Positions 32,078 to 41,166 of a stretch of DNA of 48,700 bases are shown piece after piece. The first letter of the stretch is position 1, and every line of letters starts with the position of its first letter. Source of the stretch: Caccocola sp964450835 (GTDB taxonomy: Bacteria; Synergistota; Synergistia; Synergistales; Synergistaceae); NCBI GenBank assembly GCA_964450835.1, contig CAYVEQ010000010.1, forward strand, positions 1 through 48,700. Direction: 5' to 3'. The notes beneath the pieces are model-generated. The model saw only the letters and a list, made by a program, of their open reading frames with translations, was not told where the DNA came from and ran no database searches. Position numbers and translations under genes: made by a program.

Positions 32078-33865
32078 CTACACGAGAGGCTTGACTGTTT
32101 TTATCGAAAGCTCTTCCAGTTGCTTTTCGTCGACTTCGGCGGGAGCCTCCGTCATCGGGCACTGTGCCTTTTGGTTTTTCGGGAAGGCCATGACGTCGCG
32201 TATCGACTTGCTTCCGGTCATGAGCATCACAAGGCGGTCAAGCCCTATCGCCAGTCCGCCGTGCGGCGGTGTACCGTAGCTGAGTCCCTCAAGCAAGAAG
32301 CCGAAGCGTTCCTTTGCCGCCTCCGGCGTGAAGTTGAGCGCGCGGAAGGCCTTCTGCTGCATCTCAGGGTTATGTATTCTTATCGAGCCGCCGCCGAGCT
32401 CCGTGCCGTTGAGTACGACGTCGTAGGCGCGCGAGCGGACTTTGCCGGGCGCTGTGAGGAGGTGGTCCATGTCCTCGTCCATCGGGGCCGTGAATGGGTG
32501 GTGGACTGCGGTGTAGCGTCCGGTCTCGTCGTCCCATTCAAAGAGCGGGAACTCCGTCACCCAGAGGAAGCGGAAGCCGTCTTCGACCATTCCGCGCGCG
32601 CGGCCAAGCTCAAGGCGTATCTGCCCGAGTATCTCGCAGGCTTTGCGCCAGCTTTCGTCGGCCATGATGAAAAGAGCGTCGCCGTTTTCAATCCCTGACA
32701 GCTCGCGCAGTTTCGCAAGCTGGCCGTCGTTCATGAATTTGACAAGAGGCCCTTTCAGCTCGCCCTCTTTTGCCTGGAAGTTCGCCATCCCTTTCGCGCC
32801 GAGCGCTCTCGCGCGGCTTTCAAGTTCCGAGAGTTCTTTGCGCGAAAGCGAAGCGCCTCCCGGCAGCCGCAGTCCCTTTATTGTGCCGCCGTTCGCGGCA
32901 AGCTGGGCGAAGGGGTTCTTTCCGCCCTCAAAGGCCGCCTCTATGCTCACCATTTCAAGCGGTATGCGCATATCGGGCTTGTCGATGCCGTATTTGTTCA
33001 TCGCCTCGTTCCACGTCATGCGGAGGAAGGGCGTTTTTATATCCGTCCCGCAGATCTCCCTGAAAAGTCCCGCGAGGTAGTTCTCGACAAGCGTCATTAT
33101 GTCATCTTCTGTGATGAAGCTCATCTCGATGTCTAGCTGGGTAAATTCGGGCTGACGGTCGGCGCGGAGGTCTTCGTCGCGGAAGCATCTGACTATCTGC
33201 ATGTAGCGGTCGCATCCCCCGACCATGAGAAGCTGTTTGAAAAGCTGCGGCGACTGGGGCAGAGCGTAGAAGCAGCCCGGATTGACGCGGCTCGGCACGA
33301 GATAGTCGCGCGCGCCCTCCGGCGTGGACTTCGTTAGCATCGGCGTCTCTATCTCGATGAAGCCGTTGTCCGCGAAGTAGTTGCGCGTGTAGCGCGTGAC
33401 GTCGTGTCGGGTGCGCAGGTTTTTCTGCATCAGGTCGCGGCGTATGTCAAGGTAGCGGTATTTCATGCGAAGATCCTCGTTTACATCGTCTGCGTTGTCG
33501 AGCTCAAAAGGCGGCAGCTTAGACGGCGAGAGGACGATGAAGTCCTCTACAAGGAGCTCAACTTCACCTGTTGCGAGTTCCGGATTTTCAGTTCCCTCCG
33601 GGCGTTTGCGCAGCTTTCCTTTGACGGCGAGGACATACTCGCTGCGCAGCGCTCCGGCGCGTTCGTGCGCCTCCGCGCCGAACTCCGGGTTGAATACTAT
33701 CTGTGTCACTCCGCTCTTGTCCCAGAGTTCCACGAATATGATCCCGCCCAGGTCGCGGCGGCACCTGAGCCAGCCGTTGAGGATCGCTTCTTTTCCCGCG
33801 TCTTGCGCGCGCGGAGTTCCGCAGTACATCGTTCTGCGCCACGACGCGTCAAAATATCTTTCCAT
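32078..33865 (-). CDS. aspS: Aspartyl-tRNA synthetase
   Basis: A bacterial-type class II synthetase of 595 residues. Order: OB-fold anticodon-binding domain (about 10-105, GWLRCRRDLGGIIFVELWDK), catalytic core with motif 1/2 (ETPMLTKSTPEGARDYLVPS, RCFRDEDLRADRQPEFTQLD), a GAD insertion (about 280-415), and motif 3 (GGLAIGLDRLVMLMTG). The start at 33865 (MERYFDASW) is preferred because GGAG abuts the longer ATG at 33877 directly. It follows hisS by 34 bases, a common hisS-aspS pairing. Whether it also charges tRNA-Asn cannot be judged from this window. Confidence 0.95.
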   Translation of the reverse strand: MERYFDASWRRTMYCGTPRAQDAGKEAILNGWLRCRRDLGGIIFVELWDKSGVTQIVFNPEFGAEAHERAGALRSEYVLAVKGKLRKRPEGTENPELATGEVELLVEDFIVLSPSKLPPFELDNADDVNEDLRMKYRYLDIRRDLMQKNLRTRHDVTRYTRNYFADNGFIEIETPMLTKSTPEGARDYLVPSRVNPGCFYALPQSPQLFKQLLMVGGCDRYMQIVRCFRDEDLRADRQPEFTQLDIEMSFITEDDIMTLVENYLAGLFREICGTDIKTPFLRMTWNEAMNKYGIDKPDMRIPLEMVSIEAAFEGGKNPFAQLAANGGTIKGLRLPGGASLSRKELSELESRARALGAKGMANFQAKEGELKGPLVKFMNDGQLAKLRELSGIENGDALFIMADESWRKACEILGQIRLELGRARGMVEDGFRFLWVTEFPLFEWDDETGRYTAVHHPFTAPMDEDMDHLLTAPGKVRSRAYDVVLNGTELGGGSIRIHNPEMQQKAFRALNFTPEAAKERFGFLLEGLSYGTPPHGGLAIGLDRLVMLMTGSKSIRDVMAFPKNQKAQCPMTEAPAEVDEKQLEELSIKTVKPLV

Positions 33866-33899
33866 TGACAAATTCATCTCCGGTTATGGATTGTGCCAG

Positions 33900-35153
33900 C
33901 TATTCGCTGAGTTTGTTTATGAGCCGTTCCGGCGTGAGCTCTTCCTGCGCGCCCGTTGCGAGGTTTTTGAGCGTCGCGATGCCTTTCTCAAGCTCGCTTG
34001 CTCCGAGAATGCAGGCGTAGCAGGCCGTGCTGCCGGCGTTTTTCATCTGCCCTTTCATCCCGCGTTCCATGTAGTCGAGCTCAGCCGATATTCTGCGCGT
34101 GCGGAGTTCGCGGGCGAGAGCCGCCGCCTCTAAGCGCGCAGAGGGGTCCGCTGCGACGACGTAGACTTTCGTCGCGGGCTTTTTACCGAATGTGCAGCCC
34201 TGACTTTCCATGGTGAGCATGACGCGCTCTATGCCGGAGGCGAAGCCGACGCCGGGAATGTGCGGGCCGCCGATGGACTCCGCCAGATTGTCGTAGCGTC
34301 CGCCGCCGCAGACGGCGTTCTGCGAGCCCAAGTCGCCCGACTGGATTTCATACGCGGTCTTTGTATAGTAGTCGAGACCGCGCACGAGGCGTTTGTCGAG
34401 CGTCACCGAGGCGCCTATTCTGTCGAGGCCGCGGCGCAGCTGCGAGAAGTGATCTTTGCATTCGTCGCAGAGGTATTCCATGACGGCGGGCGCGCCGTCG
34501 GTTATCTCTTTGCATATGGGGCTTTTGCAGTCGAGTATGCGGAGCGGGTTTCTGTCAAACCGGCTCTTGCAAGTGTCGCAGAGCTCGTCGTATCGCGAGG
34601 CGAGGTAATCCTGGAGCGCTTTGCGGTAGACAGGCCGGCATTTGGGACAGCCGACGGAGTTGAGTATTACCTGAAGGTTCGAGAGTCCGAGCCTGCGGTA
34701 AAGCTCCATGGAGAAATCTATTACCTCGAGGTCGACGAAGGCGTTCTGCGCACCTATCGCCTCTACGTCAAGCTGCACGAACTGACGGAAACGCCCCTTC
34801 TGCGGGCGCTCGTAGCGGAACATCGGGCCGATGCTCCAGAGCTTCGCGGGCTGCGGTTCTCTGCTCATTTCGTTTTCGATGTAGGACCGCACCATAGATG
34901 CCGTGAGCTCGGGGCGAAGCGTGATGCTGCGTCCGCCTTTGTCTGTGAAGGTGTACATTTCCTTTTCGACGACATCTGTCGTCTCTCCGACGCCGCGGCA
35001 GAAGAGCTCCGTATGTTCAAAGATGGGGAGATGAATTTCCTTGTATCCGTAATCGTCCGCGACTTCGCGGCATTTTTGCGTAACGTAGGCCCATTTCCAC
35101 GATTCGCCGCCGAGTATGTCTCTCGTGCCGCGCGGAGCCTTTACTGCTTCCAT
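33900..35153 (-). CDS. hisS: Histidyl-tRNA synthetase
   Basis: A 417-residue class II synthetase. Markers: APRGTRDILGGESW at the N-terminus, TLRPELTASMVRS (motif 2 region), FRYERPQKGRFRQFVQLDVE, the histidine motif LVRGLDYYTKTAYE and motif 3 GVGFASGIERVML, then a C-terminal anticodon-binding domain (about 320-417). The insertion contains several Cys pairs (CPKCRP, CDTCKS, CDECKD), as in many bacterial HisRS. Start 35153 has GGGAGG upstream; the open frame extends further but without homology. Confidence 0.95.
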   Translation of the reverse strand: MEAVKAPRGTRDILGGESWKWAYVTQKCREVADDYGYKEIHLPIFEHTELFCRGVGETTDVVEKEMYTFTDKGGRSITLRPELTASMVRSYIENEMSREPQPAKLWSIGPMFRYERPQKGRFRQFVQLDVEAIGAQNAFVDLEVIDFSMELYRRLGLSNLQVILNSVGCPKCRPVYRKALQDYLASRYDELCDTCKSRFDRNPLRILDCKSPICKEITDGAPAVMEYLCDECKDHFSQLRRGLDRIGASVTLDKRLVRGLDYYTKTAYEIQSGDLGSQNAVCGGGRYDNLAESIGGPHIPGVGFASGIERVMLTMESQGCTFGKKPATKVYVVAADPSARLEAAALARELRTRRISAELDYMERGMKGQMKNAGSTACYACILGASELEKGIATLKNLATGAQEELTPERLINKLSE

Positions 35154-35312
35154 GCAAACCGCCTCCCTGTGATTTTGAACGGGCTGAATTTTCCCCCCGC
35201 CGGAATTTTTTCCAAAAAAAGCGAAAGCGTCCGAAGACGTGCCGCTCGGACAGTTATGATACTTTATAAGCGCGCGCGAAAGCAAGCGCCGGCGACTTGA
35301 AGCGCCGAGCTT

Positions 35313-36353
35313 TTATCTTGTTTCCGTATCTGTCGCCGCGCCGTCGCTCCAATAGTATCTTGTCACGGGGTTCTTGCCGCCGCCGAGCGGGCGAGGGGCG
35401 GCGCCGTTCCACGACGCGTCGGTGCGCGACGGGTTGCCGCAGCGCAGACGGATCGGAAGCTTTCCCGTGACTTTGAATTCTTTCTTCTCGCCGGGCTTCA
35501 TCGTTCCCTGATAGAGCACCTCCGAGCCGCGGCTTACGCGCAGCCAGCTTCTCGAGCGCGCTGTGACTGCAAGCAGAGGCTCTTTTGCCGCGGACGCGGG
35601 TTTCGCATGCGTTTGCTGTGCGCTCTTCGCCGGGGCGGCGGGCGCAGGTTGTGTAGACACGCCTGCCGTCGGCTGCGTCGGTGTTGTGGGCTTGGGCTGC
35701 GCTTGTGCCGTTGCCGCCGGCTGCGCCGAGGCGGCGGGCGCAGGCTCAGCCGCTTCCGGAATTTCTTCTTCAGACGCTTGGTCTTGTCCGTCCATCCAGC
35801 TGAGGTCTACGGAGTTCGTTTCGCCCTCTTGCGGCTCGGCGAGCTTTTCGCGCTGTTCGCGGACAATCGGCGCCGTCCCGCCATCGAGCGGACTTGTGCC
35901 TGTAATTGATATTTCGCCTCTGTAGCGCAGAGTCACCCACACGGCGGCGGCAAGAGAGGCCGCGATTATCAGATATATCCATAAGCGCGGCGAGCGGCGA
36001 AAGACGCCGGGAGCCACGGACATATCGGGCTCTCCGCACGGTTTCAAGTTCTTGAAAGCGACGGCGCCGCTTTTCGTGAGCGGGTCGTACTTGGCCCACA
36101 TATCGTGCGCGTTCAGAAAAGCGCAGTACTGGCGCAGAAAGCTCCTGCAGTAAGGCCCTGCCGGCAGCTCGTCGAGATTCCCTTCTTCGATTGCCGAGAT
36201 ATATTTTTTCTGTATTTTCGTGGCTTCGGAAGCCTGAGTCAGAGTCAGGCCCTGAGCTTCACGCAGCTCTTTGAGCTTGCTCCCCAGTTCGGTGATTTTG
36301 TTCGTCTTGTCGTAGGCTTCGGTCGCCGTTGCCGCTCTTGTTACGTCTGCCAT
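35313..36353 (-). CDS. RodZ-like protein: HTH domain, membrane segment, DUF4115 domain
   Basis: A 346-residue bitopic protein. Residues about 20-95 form a Cro/C1-type helix-turn-helix (LKELREAQGLTLTQASEATK, YISAIEEGNLDELP), which in RodZ contacts MreB rather than DNA. A membrane segment (SPRLWIYLIIAASLAAAVWV, about 120-140) and a long Ala/Pro/Gln/Thr-rich linker follow, ending in a beta-rich DUF4115 domain (LLAVTARSRSWLRVSRG, GEKKEFKVTGKLPIRL). Family knowledge ties it to cell-shape control. GGGGAGG precedes ATG 36353. It is a single gene upstream of hisS on the same strand. Confidence 0.85.
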   Translation of the reverse strand: MADVTRAATATEAYDKTNKITELGSKLKELREAQGLTLTQASEATKIQKKYISAIEEGNLDELPAGPYCRSFLRQYCAFLNAHDMWAKYDPLTKSGAVAFKNLKPCGEPDMSVAPGVFRRSPRLWIYLIIAASLAAAVWVTLRYRGEISITGTSPLDGGTAPIVREQREKLAEPQEGETNSVDLSWMDGQDQASEEEIPEAAEPAPAASAQPAATAQAQPKPTTPTQPTAGVSTQPAPAAPAKSAQQTHAKPASAAKEPLLAVTARSRSWLRVSRGSEVLYQGTMKPGEKKEFKVTGKLPIRLRCGNPSRTDASWNGAAPRPLGGGKNPVTRYYWSDGAATDTETR

Positions 36354-36466
36354 CGGCTTGCCTCCCCGTTGTTGAGTTCGCGCGCGGCCGCGCACCTTTA
36401 TGCGTACAACAAATGATAACCGATAAGACTGAAAAATAGAATAGCAATATATGCGGCGGCGCTTTG

Positions 36467-36495
36467 TTGCCGCGCCGCTGGGCTTGTGCTAATAT
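36467..36495 (+). promoter_or_regulatory. Promoter of the FecB/CD importer operon
   Basis: TTGCCG (36467-36472), 17-base spacer ending in TGC, and TAATAT (36490-36495). No riboswitch fits into the short leader of about 30 bases. Confidence 0.6.
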
Positions 36496-36530
36496 GCGGT
36501 TCAGCTACATTCTCGCTTAGGGGGTAATTC

Positions 36531-37583
36531 ATGAAAAATTATTTTTTGTTCTTCGTCGCGCTGTGCGCCGCTTTTTTTTCGTTTTGTGCGCCGTGTCCCG
36601 CGTTCGCCGCTTTTCCGGAAAAGATAGAGCGCGTCGCCGTTGTCGGCGTTTTGCCTTTTCCGTCCGTCTTGTGCCTCTATCTCGGCTCCGCGGATAAAAT
36701 CGCGGGCGCGCCGCTCTCTTCGGTGAACGCCGCGCGCGAGGGACTGCTCGGCGAGATTTTCCCCGAGCTGCTGAAGGCGGAAACCTCTTTCGCTTCAAGC
36801 GGCGGCGTAAATATCGAGGAGCTTGTCGCGCTTCAGCCCGACGTTGTCTTTTATCTTTCGTCTGACAAGGCTGCCGCACGCTCTCTTGAGAAGGCGGGAC
36901 TTGCCGCAGTCGCCGTCTCTCCTTCGGGTTTCGGCTACGATGCTTCGCTTATTTACCTTGACTGGCTTAATACTCTTGCGGAAATTTTTCCCGAACGCGC
37001 CTCTGTCGCGCGTCGCGCCGAAAGCTGGTGCCGACGGATAGACGAACTCGTGCGGCAGCGTGTCGCGGACATTCCGCGAAACGGGCGAAAGAGGGCGCTT
37101 TTTATCGTGCGCGCGGAAAACGGGCGCGTCGTGACGTCGGGGAAAAATTTTTTCGGACAATACTGGTGCGACGCGGCGGGCGCGGTGAACGCGGCGGAGG
37201 AAATTACGGCCGAGCGCTCGGGCGCTGTCGTTTCGATGGAGCAGATTTACGGCTGGAACCCCGACGTGATATTCATAACAAATTTTACAAGGCAGATGCC
37301 GCGCGAGCTTCTATCTTCGCGGGAATGGCAGCCTGTCGCGGCGGTAAGACGCGGCGCCGTTTACAAGATGCCGCTCGGCATGTACCGGTCTTACACGCCG
37401 GGCGCTGACGCGCCTCTTGCGCTTCTGTGGATTGCGGGCGCGCTCTACCCTGACGCTTTCTCCGATATCGACGTCGCGAAGACCGCCGTGAGTTATTACC
37501 GTGAGGTTTTCGGCGTCGAGGTTGACGAAGGACGCGCGCGCGAGATTTTCGCGGCTCCGTTCGTCGCGGGAGAGAAGCAGTGA
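36531..37583 (+). CDS. Periplasmic substrate-binding protein of a FecB/BtuF-type ABC importer
   Basis: A 350-residue protein with a signal peptide (about 1-27, MKNYFLFFVALCAAFFSFCA with a cleavage-like AFA) and no clear lipobox. The mature part follows the helical-backbone class III fold: RVAVVGVLPFPSVLCLYLG, EELVALQPDVVFYLSS, VVTSGKNFFGQYWCDAAGAV and MEQIYGWNPDVIFITNF. Class III proteins carry ferric siderophores, heme or cobalamin; the ligand is not deducible. GGGGG precedes the ATG, and its stop overlaps the permease start (GTGA). Confidence 0.85.
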   Translation: MKNYFLFFVALCAAFFSFCAPCPAFAAFPEKIERVAVVGVLPFPSVLCLYLGSADKIAGAPLSSVNAAREGLLGEIFPELLKAETSFASSGGVNIEELVALQPDVVFYLSSDKAAARSLEKAGLAAVAVSPSGFGYDASLIYLDWLNTLAEIFPERASVARRAESWCRRIDELVRQRVADIPRNGRKRALFIVRAENGRVVTSGKNFFGQYWCDAAGAVNAAEEITAERSGAVVSMEQIYGWNPDVIFITNFTRQMPRELLSSREWQPVAAVRRGAVYKMPLGMYRSYTPGADAPLALLWIAGALYPDAFSDIDVAKTAVSYYREVFGVEVDEGRAREIFAAPFVAGEKQ

Positions 37584-38581
37584 AAAGCCGGAGGATTCTT
37601 TTCCTTCTTTGCGCAGCGGCTCTTTGCGCGGCATTTTTCGCGTCGCTCTGCGCGGGACGTTTCCACGTTCCCGCGTCTGATGTTCTCTCCGCTCTTTTCC
37701 CTAAACTTTGCGGAGATGCCGCGAGTGACATCGCGCGCGGCGTCGTCCTCAACATCAGGCTTCCCCGCGCGCTTCTTGCCATGCTTGCGGGCGCGGGGCT
37801 TGCCGCCTCCGGAGCGGCCTTTCAATCGCTTTTCGCGAACCCTCTTGCCACCCCCGACACTCTGGGCGTCGCGACGGGCGCCTCCTTTGGCGCTGCTCTC
37901 GGCATATTAGCAGGATTTTCTCCCGCCTTCGTTCAGCTTTCCGCCTTCGCCGCGGGGCTTGCCGCTGTCGCGGCCGTTCTCACGGTCAGCCGCGTGCGCG
38001 GAGAGTATTCGACGATAATGATGATACTGGCCGGAATTGTCGTAAGCGCTCTTTTCTCGTCGCTTGTCTCTCTTGTCAAATTCGCGTCGGACCCTCAAGA
38101 TGTGCTGCCCGCGATCACTTTCTGGCTTATGGGCAGTCTCTCAGGCGCGACGCGGGAAAGTCTCGCGCTCGGCGTTCCTCCGATTACTGCGGGATGCGCC
38201 GTGATTTGGCTTTCGAGATGGCGGCTGAACGCGGCCTCTTTGTCTGACGACGAGGCAGCAGCGCTTGGGGTTGACCTGCGCCGCATGAGGATTGTCGTAA
38301 CGGCCGGGGCCGCGCTCGTTACGGGCGCGGTCGTTTCTATGTGCGGCCTAATCGGCTGGGTCGGACTGCTCGTCCCGCACGCGGCGCGAATGATCTTCGG
38401 AGCCGACAACAGGCTAGTCGTCCCCGCGAGCTTCCTATTGGGCGCCCTTTTCCTGCTTGCCGTGGACACGGCGGCGAGAAGCGCCGCGGCTGCAGAGATA
38501 CCCGCATCGATACTGACTTCCGTTGTCGGCGCGCCTTTTTTCATCTTCTTGCTACGGCGCGGCGGCGGGATAAGGCCGTGA
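37580..38581 (+). CDS. FecCD-family ABC importer permease
   Basis: A 333-residue membrane protein with about ten hydrophobic segments. Family marks: LNIRLPRALLAMLAGAGLAA, LGVATGASFGAALGILAG, FWLMGSLSGATRE and MCGLIGWVGLLVPHAARMIF (the coupling region). It forms the channel for the substrate carried by the preceding binding protein. Starts at GTG 37580 inside the previous stop and ends inside the ATPase start (GTGA), so all three genes are coupled. Confidence 0.92.
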   Translation: MKSRRILFLLCAAALCAAFFASLCAGRFHVPASDVLSALFPKLCGDAASDIARGVVLNIRLPRALLAMLAGAGLAASGAAFQSLFANPLATPDTLGVATGASFGAALGILAGFSPAFVQLSAFAAGLAAVAAVLTVSRVRGEYSTIMMILAGIVVSALFSSLVSLVKFASDPQDVLPAITFWLMGSLSGATRESLALGVPPITAGCAVIWLSRWRLNAASLSDDEAAALGVDLRRMRIVVTAGAALVTGAVVSMCGLIGWVGLLVPHAARMIFGADNRLVVPASFLLGALFLLAVDTAARSAAAAEIPASILTSVVGAPFFIFLLRRGGGIRP

Positions 38582-39372
38582 TTTTCGAGACGCGCGACGG
38601 CGCTTTTGGATACGGCAGAGAGTTCATCGTTCGCCGCGTAAATTTCAGTGTCGCGAGCGGCGGGGCGACGGCGGTGCTCGGCGCGAACGGCGCGGGAAAG
38701 ACGACGATAATCAAGTGCGCCGCGGGGCTTCGCAGGTGGAGCCGCGGCGCCTCGTACATTGACGGCAGGGAGACGTCATCGCTTCCCCCGCGCGAGTTCC
38801 GCCGCCGCGTGGGCTATGTGCCGCAGTCGCGCCCGCCGCTCTTTGCATGCACAGTGGCTGAGATGACGCTTCTGGGGCGCATTCCCTGTATGGGTCTCTT
38901 TGCGGTGCCGGACGCGCGCGACATGGCAAAGGCGCGCGAGGCGCTTGAACTTGTCGGAATATCTCACCTCGCGGGAAGGCTCTGCGGAAGAATCAGCGGC
39001 GGCGAGTATCAGCTCGCCGTACTGGCGCGCGCTCTTGCATCCGAGCCGTCGCTTTTGATCTTAGACGAGCCGGAGTCGAATCTTGATTTCAAAAATCAGG
39101 CGCGCATCCTCTCCGTCGTCGCCTCTCTCTGCCGCGAGCGGGGAACCTCGGCGCTTTTCAGCACTCATTACCCTGAGCACGCGCTTGAGCTTGCGGACAA
39201 AGCTCTGCTCCTCATGCCCGACGGCTCGACAATCTTCGGCGTTTCTCGCGAACTGGTGACGGAGGAAAATCTCCGCACGGCGTTCGGGATTCCTGTTGCT
39301 TTGCACGGCTTTGAAGCGTTCGGGAAAAGCCGCGTCGCTGTTGCGGCGGACTACGAAAACCGCGTCCGCTAG
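38578..39372 (+). CDS. ATPase subunit of the FecB/CD-type ABC importer
   Basis: A 264-residue ABC ATPase: Walker A GANGAGKTTIIK, Q-loop VGYVPQSR, signature RISGGEYQLAVLARAL, Walker B LLILDEPESNLDF and switch His in STHYPEHAL. The signature begins with Ile rather than Leu, a mild variation. The GTG start at 38578 overlaps the permease stop and is the natural beginning of the domain (VIFETRDGAFGYG). The last gene of the importer operon. Confidence 0.92.
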   Translation: MIFETRDGAFGYGREFIVRRVNFSVASGGATAVLGANGAGKTTIIKCAAGLRRWSRGASYIDGRETSSLPPREFRRRVGYVPQSRPPLFACTVAEMTLLGRIPCMGLFAVPDARDMAKAREALELVGISHLAGRLCGRISGGEYQLAVLARALASEPSLLILDEPESNLDFKNQARILSVVASLCRERGTSALFSTHYPEHALELADKALLLMPDGSTIFGVSRELVTEENLRTAFGIPVALHGFEAFGKSRVAVAADYENRVR

Positions 39373-39455
39373 AACAGCGTGTATGCGGGGTGGGGCGTGC
39401 GCCTCTCCGCCGATTTGCCGGCGCCGCATATCGCGCGAAGCGCCGTGCGAGTTTA

Positions 39456-39485
39456 TTGACGCGAGGCGCCTCCGGCTTTTATACT
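39456..39485 (+). promoter_or_regulatory. Promoter directly against the metallophosphoesterase start codon
   Basis: TTGACG (39456-39461), an 18-base spacer and TATACT (39480-39485). Only six bases separate the -10 from the ATG at 39492, which would place the transcription start on the A of the start codon. Confidence 0.65.
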
Positions 39486-39491
39486 AAAGCC

Positions 39492-40631
39492 ATGTTCGGG
39501 ATAATTTCTTTAGCTCTTGCTCTGTACGCGATTTTTCGTTTCGCTTTCCGCCTCAGAACCTCGCGGCGGCTGAAGGCTCTCGCCTCGCTGCTCTTCGCGA
39601 CGGCGGCTTTTAAACAGCAATTCTTCACGCACGTGGGCGGCCATTTCTTTTCGCCCGAGCTTCCGCGCTTCGTCATAGAGCTGTACAGCGTCCTCTTCGC
39701 CGCGCTGGCTGTTCTCTGCCTGCTTACGCTTGTCATGGACATTTGCTCTTTGCCCGGCGCTCTATCTCGCGCCGCTACAGCGTGGCGAACGGGAGGACTC
39801 TGTTTTCGGCGCGGCGGCGAGCCCGGCATCCCCGGCGCGCTGGCGGCCTTTATGCTCGCGCTGTCGCTGGCCGTCGGAGTTTACGGCGTTTATGAGGCGC
39901 AGCGCCAGCCGCGCGTTGTAGCGCGCGAAACCGACGTCGCGGGACTTCCGCCCGAGTTTGACGGATACAGGATAATTCACTTAAGCGACATTCACATAAG
40001 CGCCTCGCGGCGCGCGCCGTGGGCTGAAGAGCTTGTGAAGCGCGTCAACGAGCTTGAGCCGGATCTAATATTAATTACCGGAGACTTCATCGACGGGAGT
40101 GTCGAAGCGAGGCGCGGCGATGTCGGGCCTCTTTCGGAACTTCGGGCGCGGGACGGAGTGTTCGGCGTTTTAGGCAATCACGAGTATTATTTCGGCAGCC
40201 TCGAATGGAAGGCGCGCCTTGAGGAACTCGGCATAAAAATTCTGACAGGCGAAAACAGAGTCATAAGCAGGGGAAGCGCCTCGCTCGCGGTCGCGGGCTT
40301 CGGAGAGGAAGCGGCTGACATTCCGCGCGCCACTGCCGGAATCCCGGAGGGCGCGACAGTCGTGCTCATGGACCACCGCCCGGGGCGGGCGCGTGAAAAC
40401 GCCTCCTCGGGCGCTGCGCTTCAACTCTCGGGTCACACGCACGGAGGCATGTCGCCGATGCTAGCCTCCATGGTTGCGAGATACAACGCGGGCTTTGTCA
40501 GGGGATGGTACGACGTGGAGGAAATGAAACTATTCGTCTCGCCAGGCACGGGGATATGGAACGGCTTTCTCTTCCGCCTGGGCGTCCCCTCGGAGCTGAC
40601 GGTGCTGACCTTGCGCAGCGGGAGCGGGTGA
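39492..40631 (+). CDS. Membrane-anchored metallophosphoesterase (YkuE-like)
   Basis: A 379-residue protein with four hydrophobic segments in about the first 140 residues, then a calcineurin-like phosphoesterase domain with all metal-binding motifs: IIHLSDIHIS, LITGDFIDGS, VLGNHEYYF and LSGHTHGG. The catalytic domain lies after the last membrane segment. Its substrate is unknown; relatives include UDP-diacylglucosamine hydrolases and other phosphoesterases. The ATG has no ribosome binding site, which fits a leaderless mRNA given the promoter position. Confidence 0.85.
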   Translation: MFGIISLALALYAIFRFAFRLRTSRRLKALASLLFATAAFKQQFFTHVGGHFFSPELPRFVIELYSVLFAALAVLCLLTLVMDICSLPGALSRAATAWRTGGLCFRRGGEPGIPGALAAFMLALSLAVGVYGVYEAQRQPRVVARETDVAGLPPEFDGYRIIHLSDIHISASRRAPWAEELVKRVNELEPDLILITGDFIDGSVEARRGDVGPLSELRARDGVFGVLGNHEYYFGSLEWKARLEELGIKILTGENRVISRGSASLAVAGFGEEAADIPRATAGIPEGATVVLMDHRPGRARENASSGAALQLSGHTHGGMSPMLASMVARYNAGFVRGWYDVEEMKLFVSPGTGIWNGFLFRLGVPSELTVLTLRSGSG

Positions 40632-40691
40632 GCCAGGACGCAACCGAAAAGCAACGGCTTCACGAAAAATCAAAGGAGGCGGATAGAGAGC

Positions 40692-41096
40692 GTGAAAATC
40701 CTGATAATAGACGGGCAGGGCGGCGGCATAGGCCGCCAGGTAGTGCAGGCAGTGAAAGCGGAATTTTCCGACGCCGACGTGACGGCGGTCGGCACGAACA
40801 GCATCGCCGCCGCTGCGATGCTGAAAGCGGGCGCCGACCGCGCGGCGACTGGCGAAAACTCAGTAAAAGTCTGCTGCCGCGCCGCCGACGTGATAATAGG
40901 CCCGGTCGCTATTGTAATAGCCGATTCTCTGCTCGGCGAGATAACGCCGGCTATGGCGGCGGCCGTCGGGCAGAGCTCCGCCTCGCGGATACTTATCCCT
41001 GTCAACGGCTGCGGCAACGTAATAGCAGGAGTGCCGGATCTTTCCATTGCGCGCATGGTGGCGTGCGTCGTCGGCGAGCTTAAAAAACTGGCGTAG
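40692..41096 (+). CDS. DUF3842-family protein
   Basis: A 134-residue protein with the family's opening KILIIDGQGGGIGRQVVQAV, a Rossmann-like glycine-rich loop, and a C-terminal ILIPVNGCGNVIAGVPDLSI. Function is unknown. It starts with GTG at 40692, with AAAGGAGG 12 bases upstream, 60 bases after the metallophosphoesterase. Confidence 0.8.
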   Translation: MKILIIDGQGGGIGRQVVQAVKAEFSDADVTAVGTNSIAAAAMLKAGADRAATGENSVKVCCRAADVIIGPVAIVIADSLLGEITPAMAAAVGQSSASRILIPVNGCGNVIAGVPDLSIARMVACVVGELKKLA

Positions 41097-41130
41097 GGCA
41101 AAGGTAGCGCAGCGCGGCTGTTTGTGGAAC

Positions 41131-41158
41131 AAAAAAGGCGCGCCGCCCGGCGCGCCTT
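41131..41158 (-). terminator. Terminator of the unknown minus-strand gene
   Basis: GGCGCGCC (41137-41144) and GGCGCGCC (41149-41156) form an 8-bp stem; on the minus strand six T residues follow. Confidence 0.88.
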
Positions 41159-41166
41159 CCGCATGT

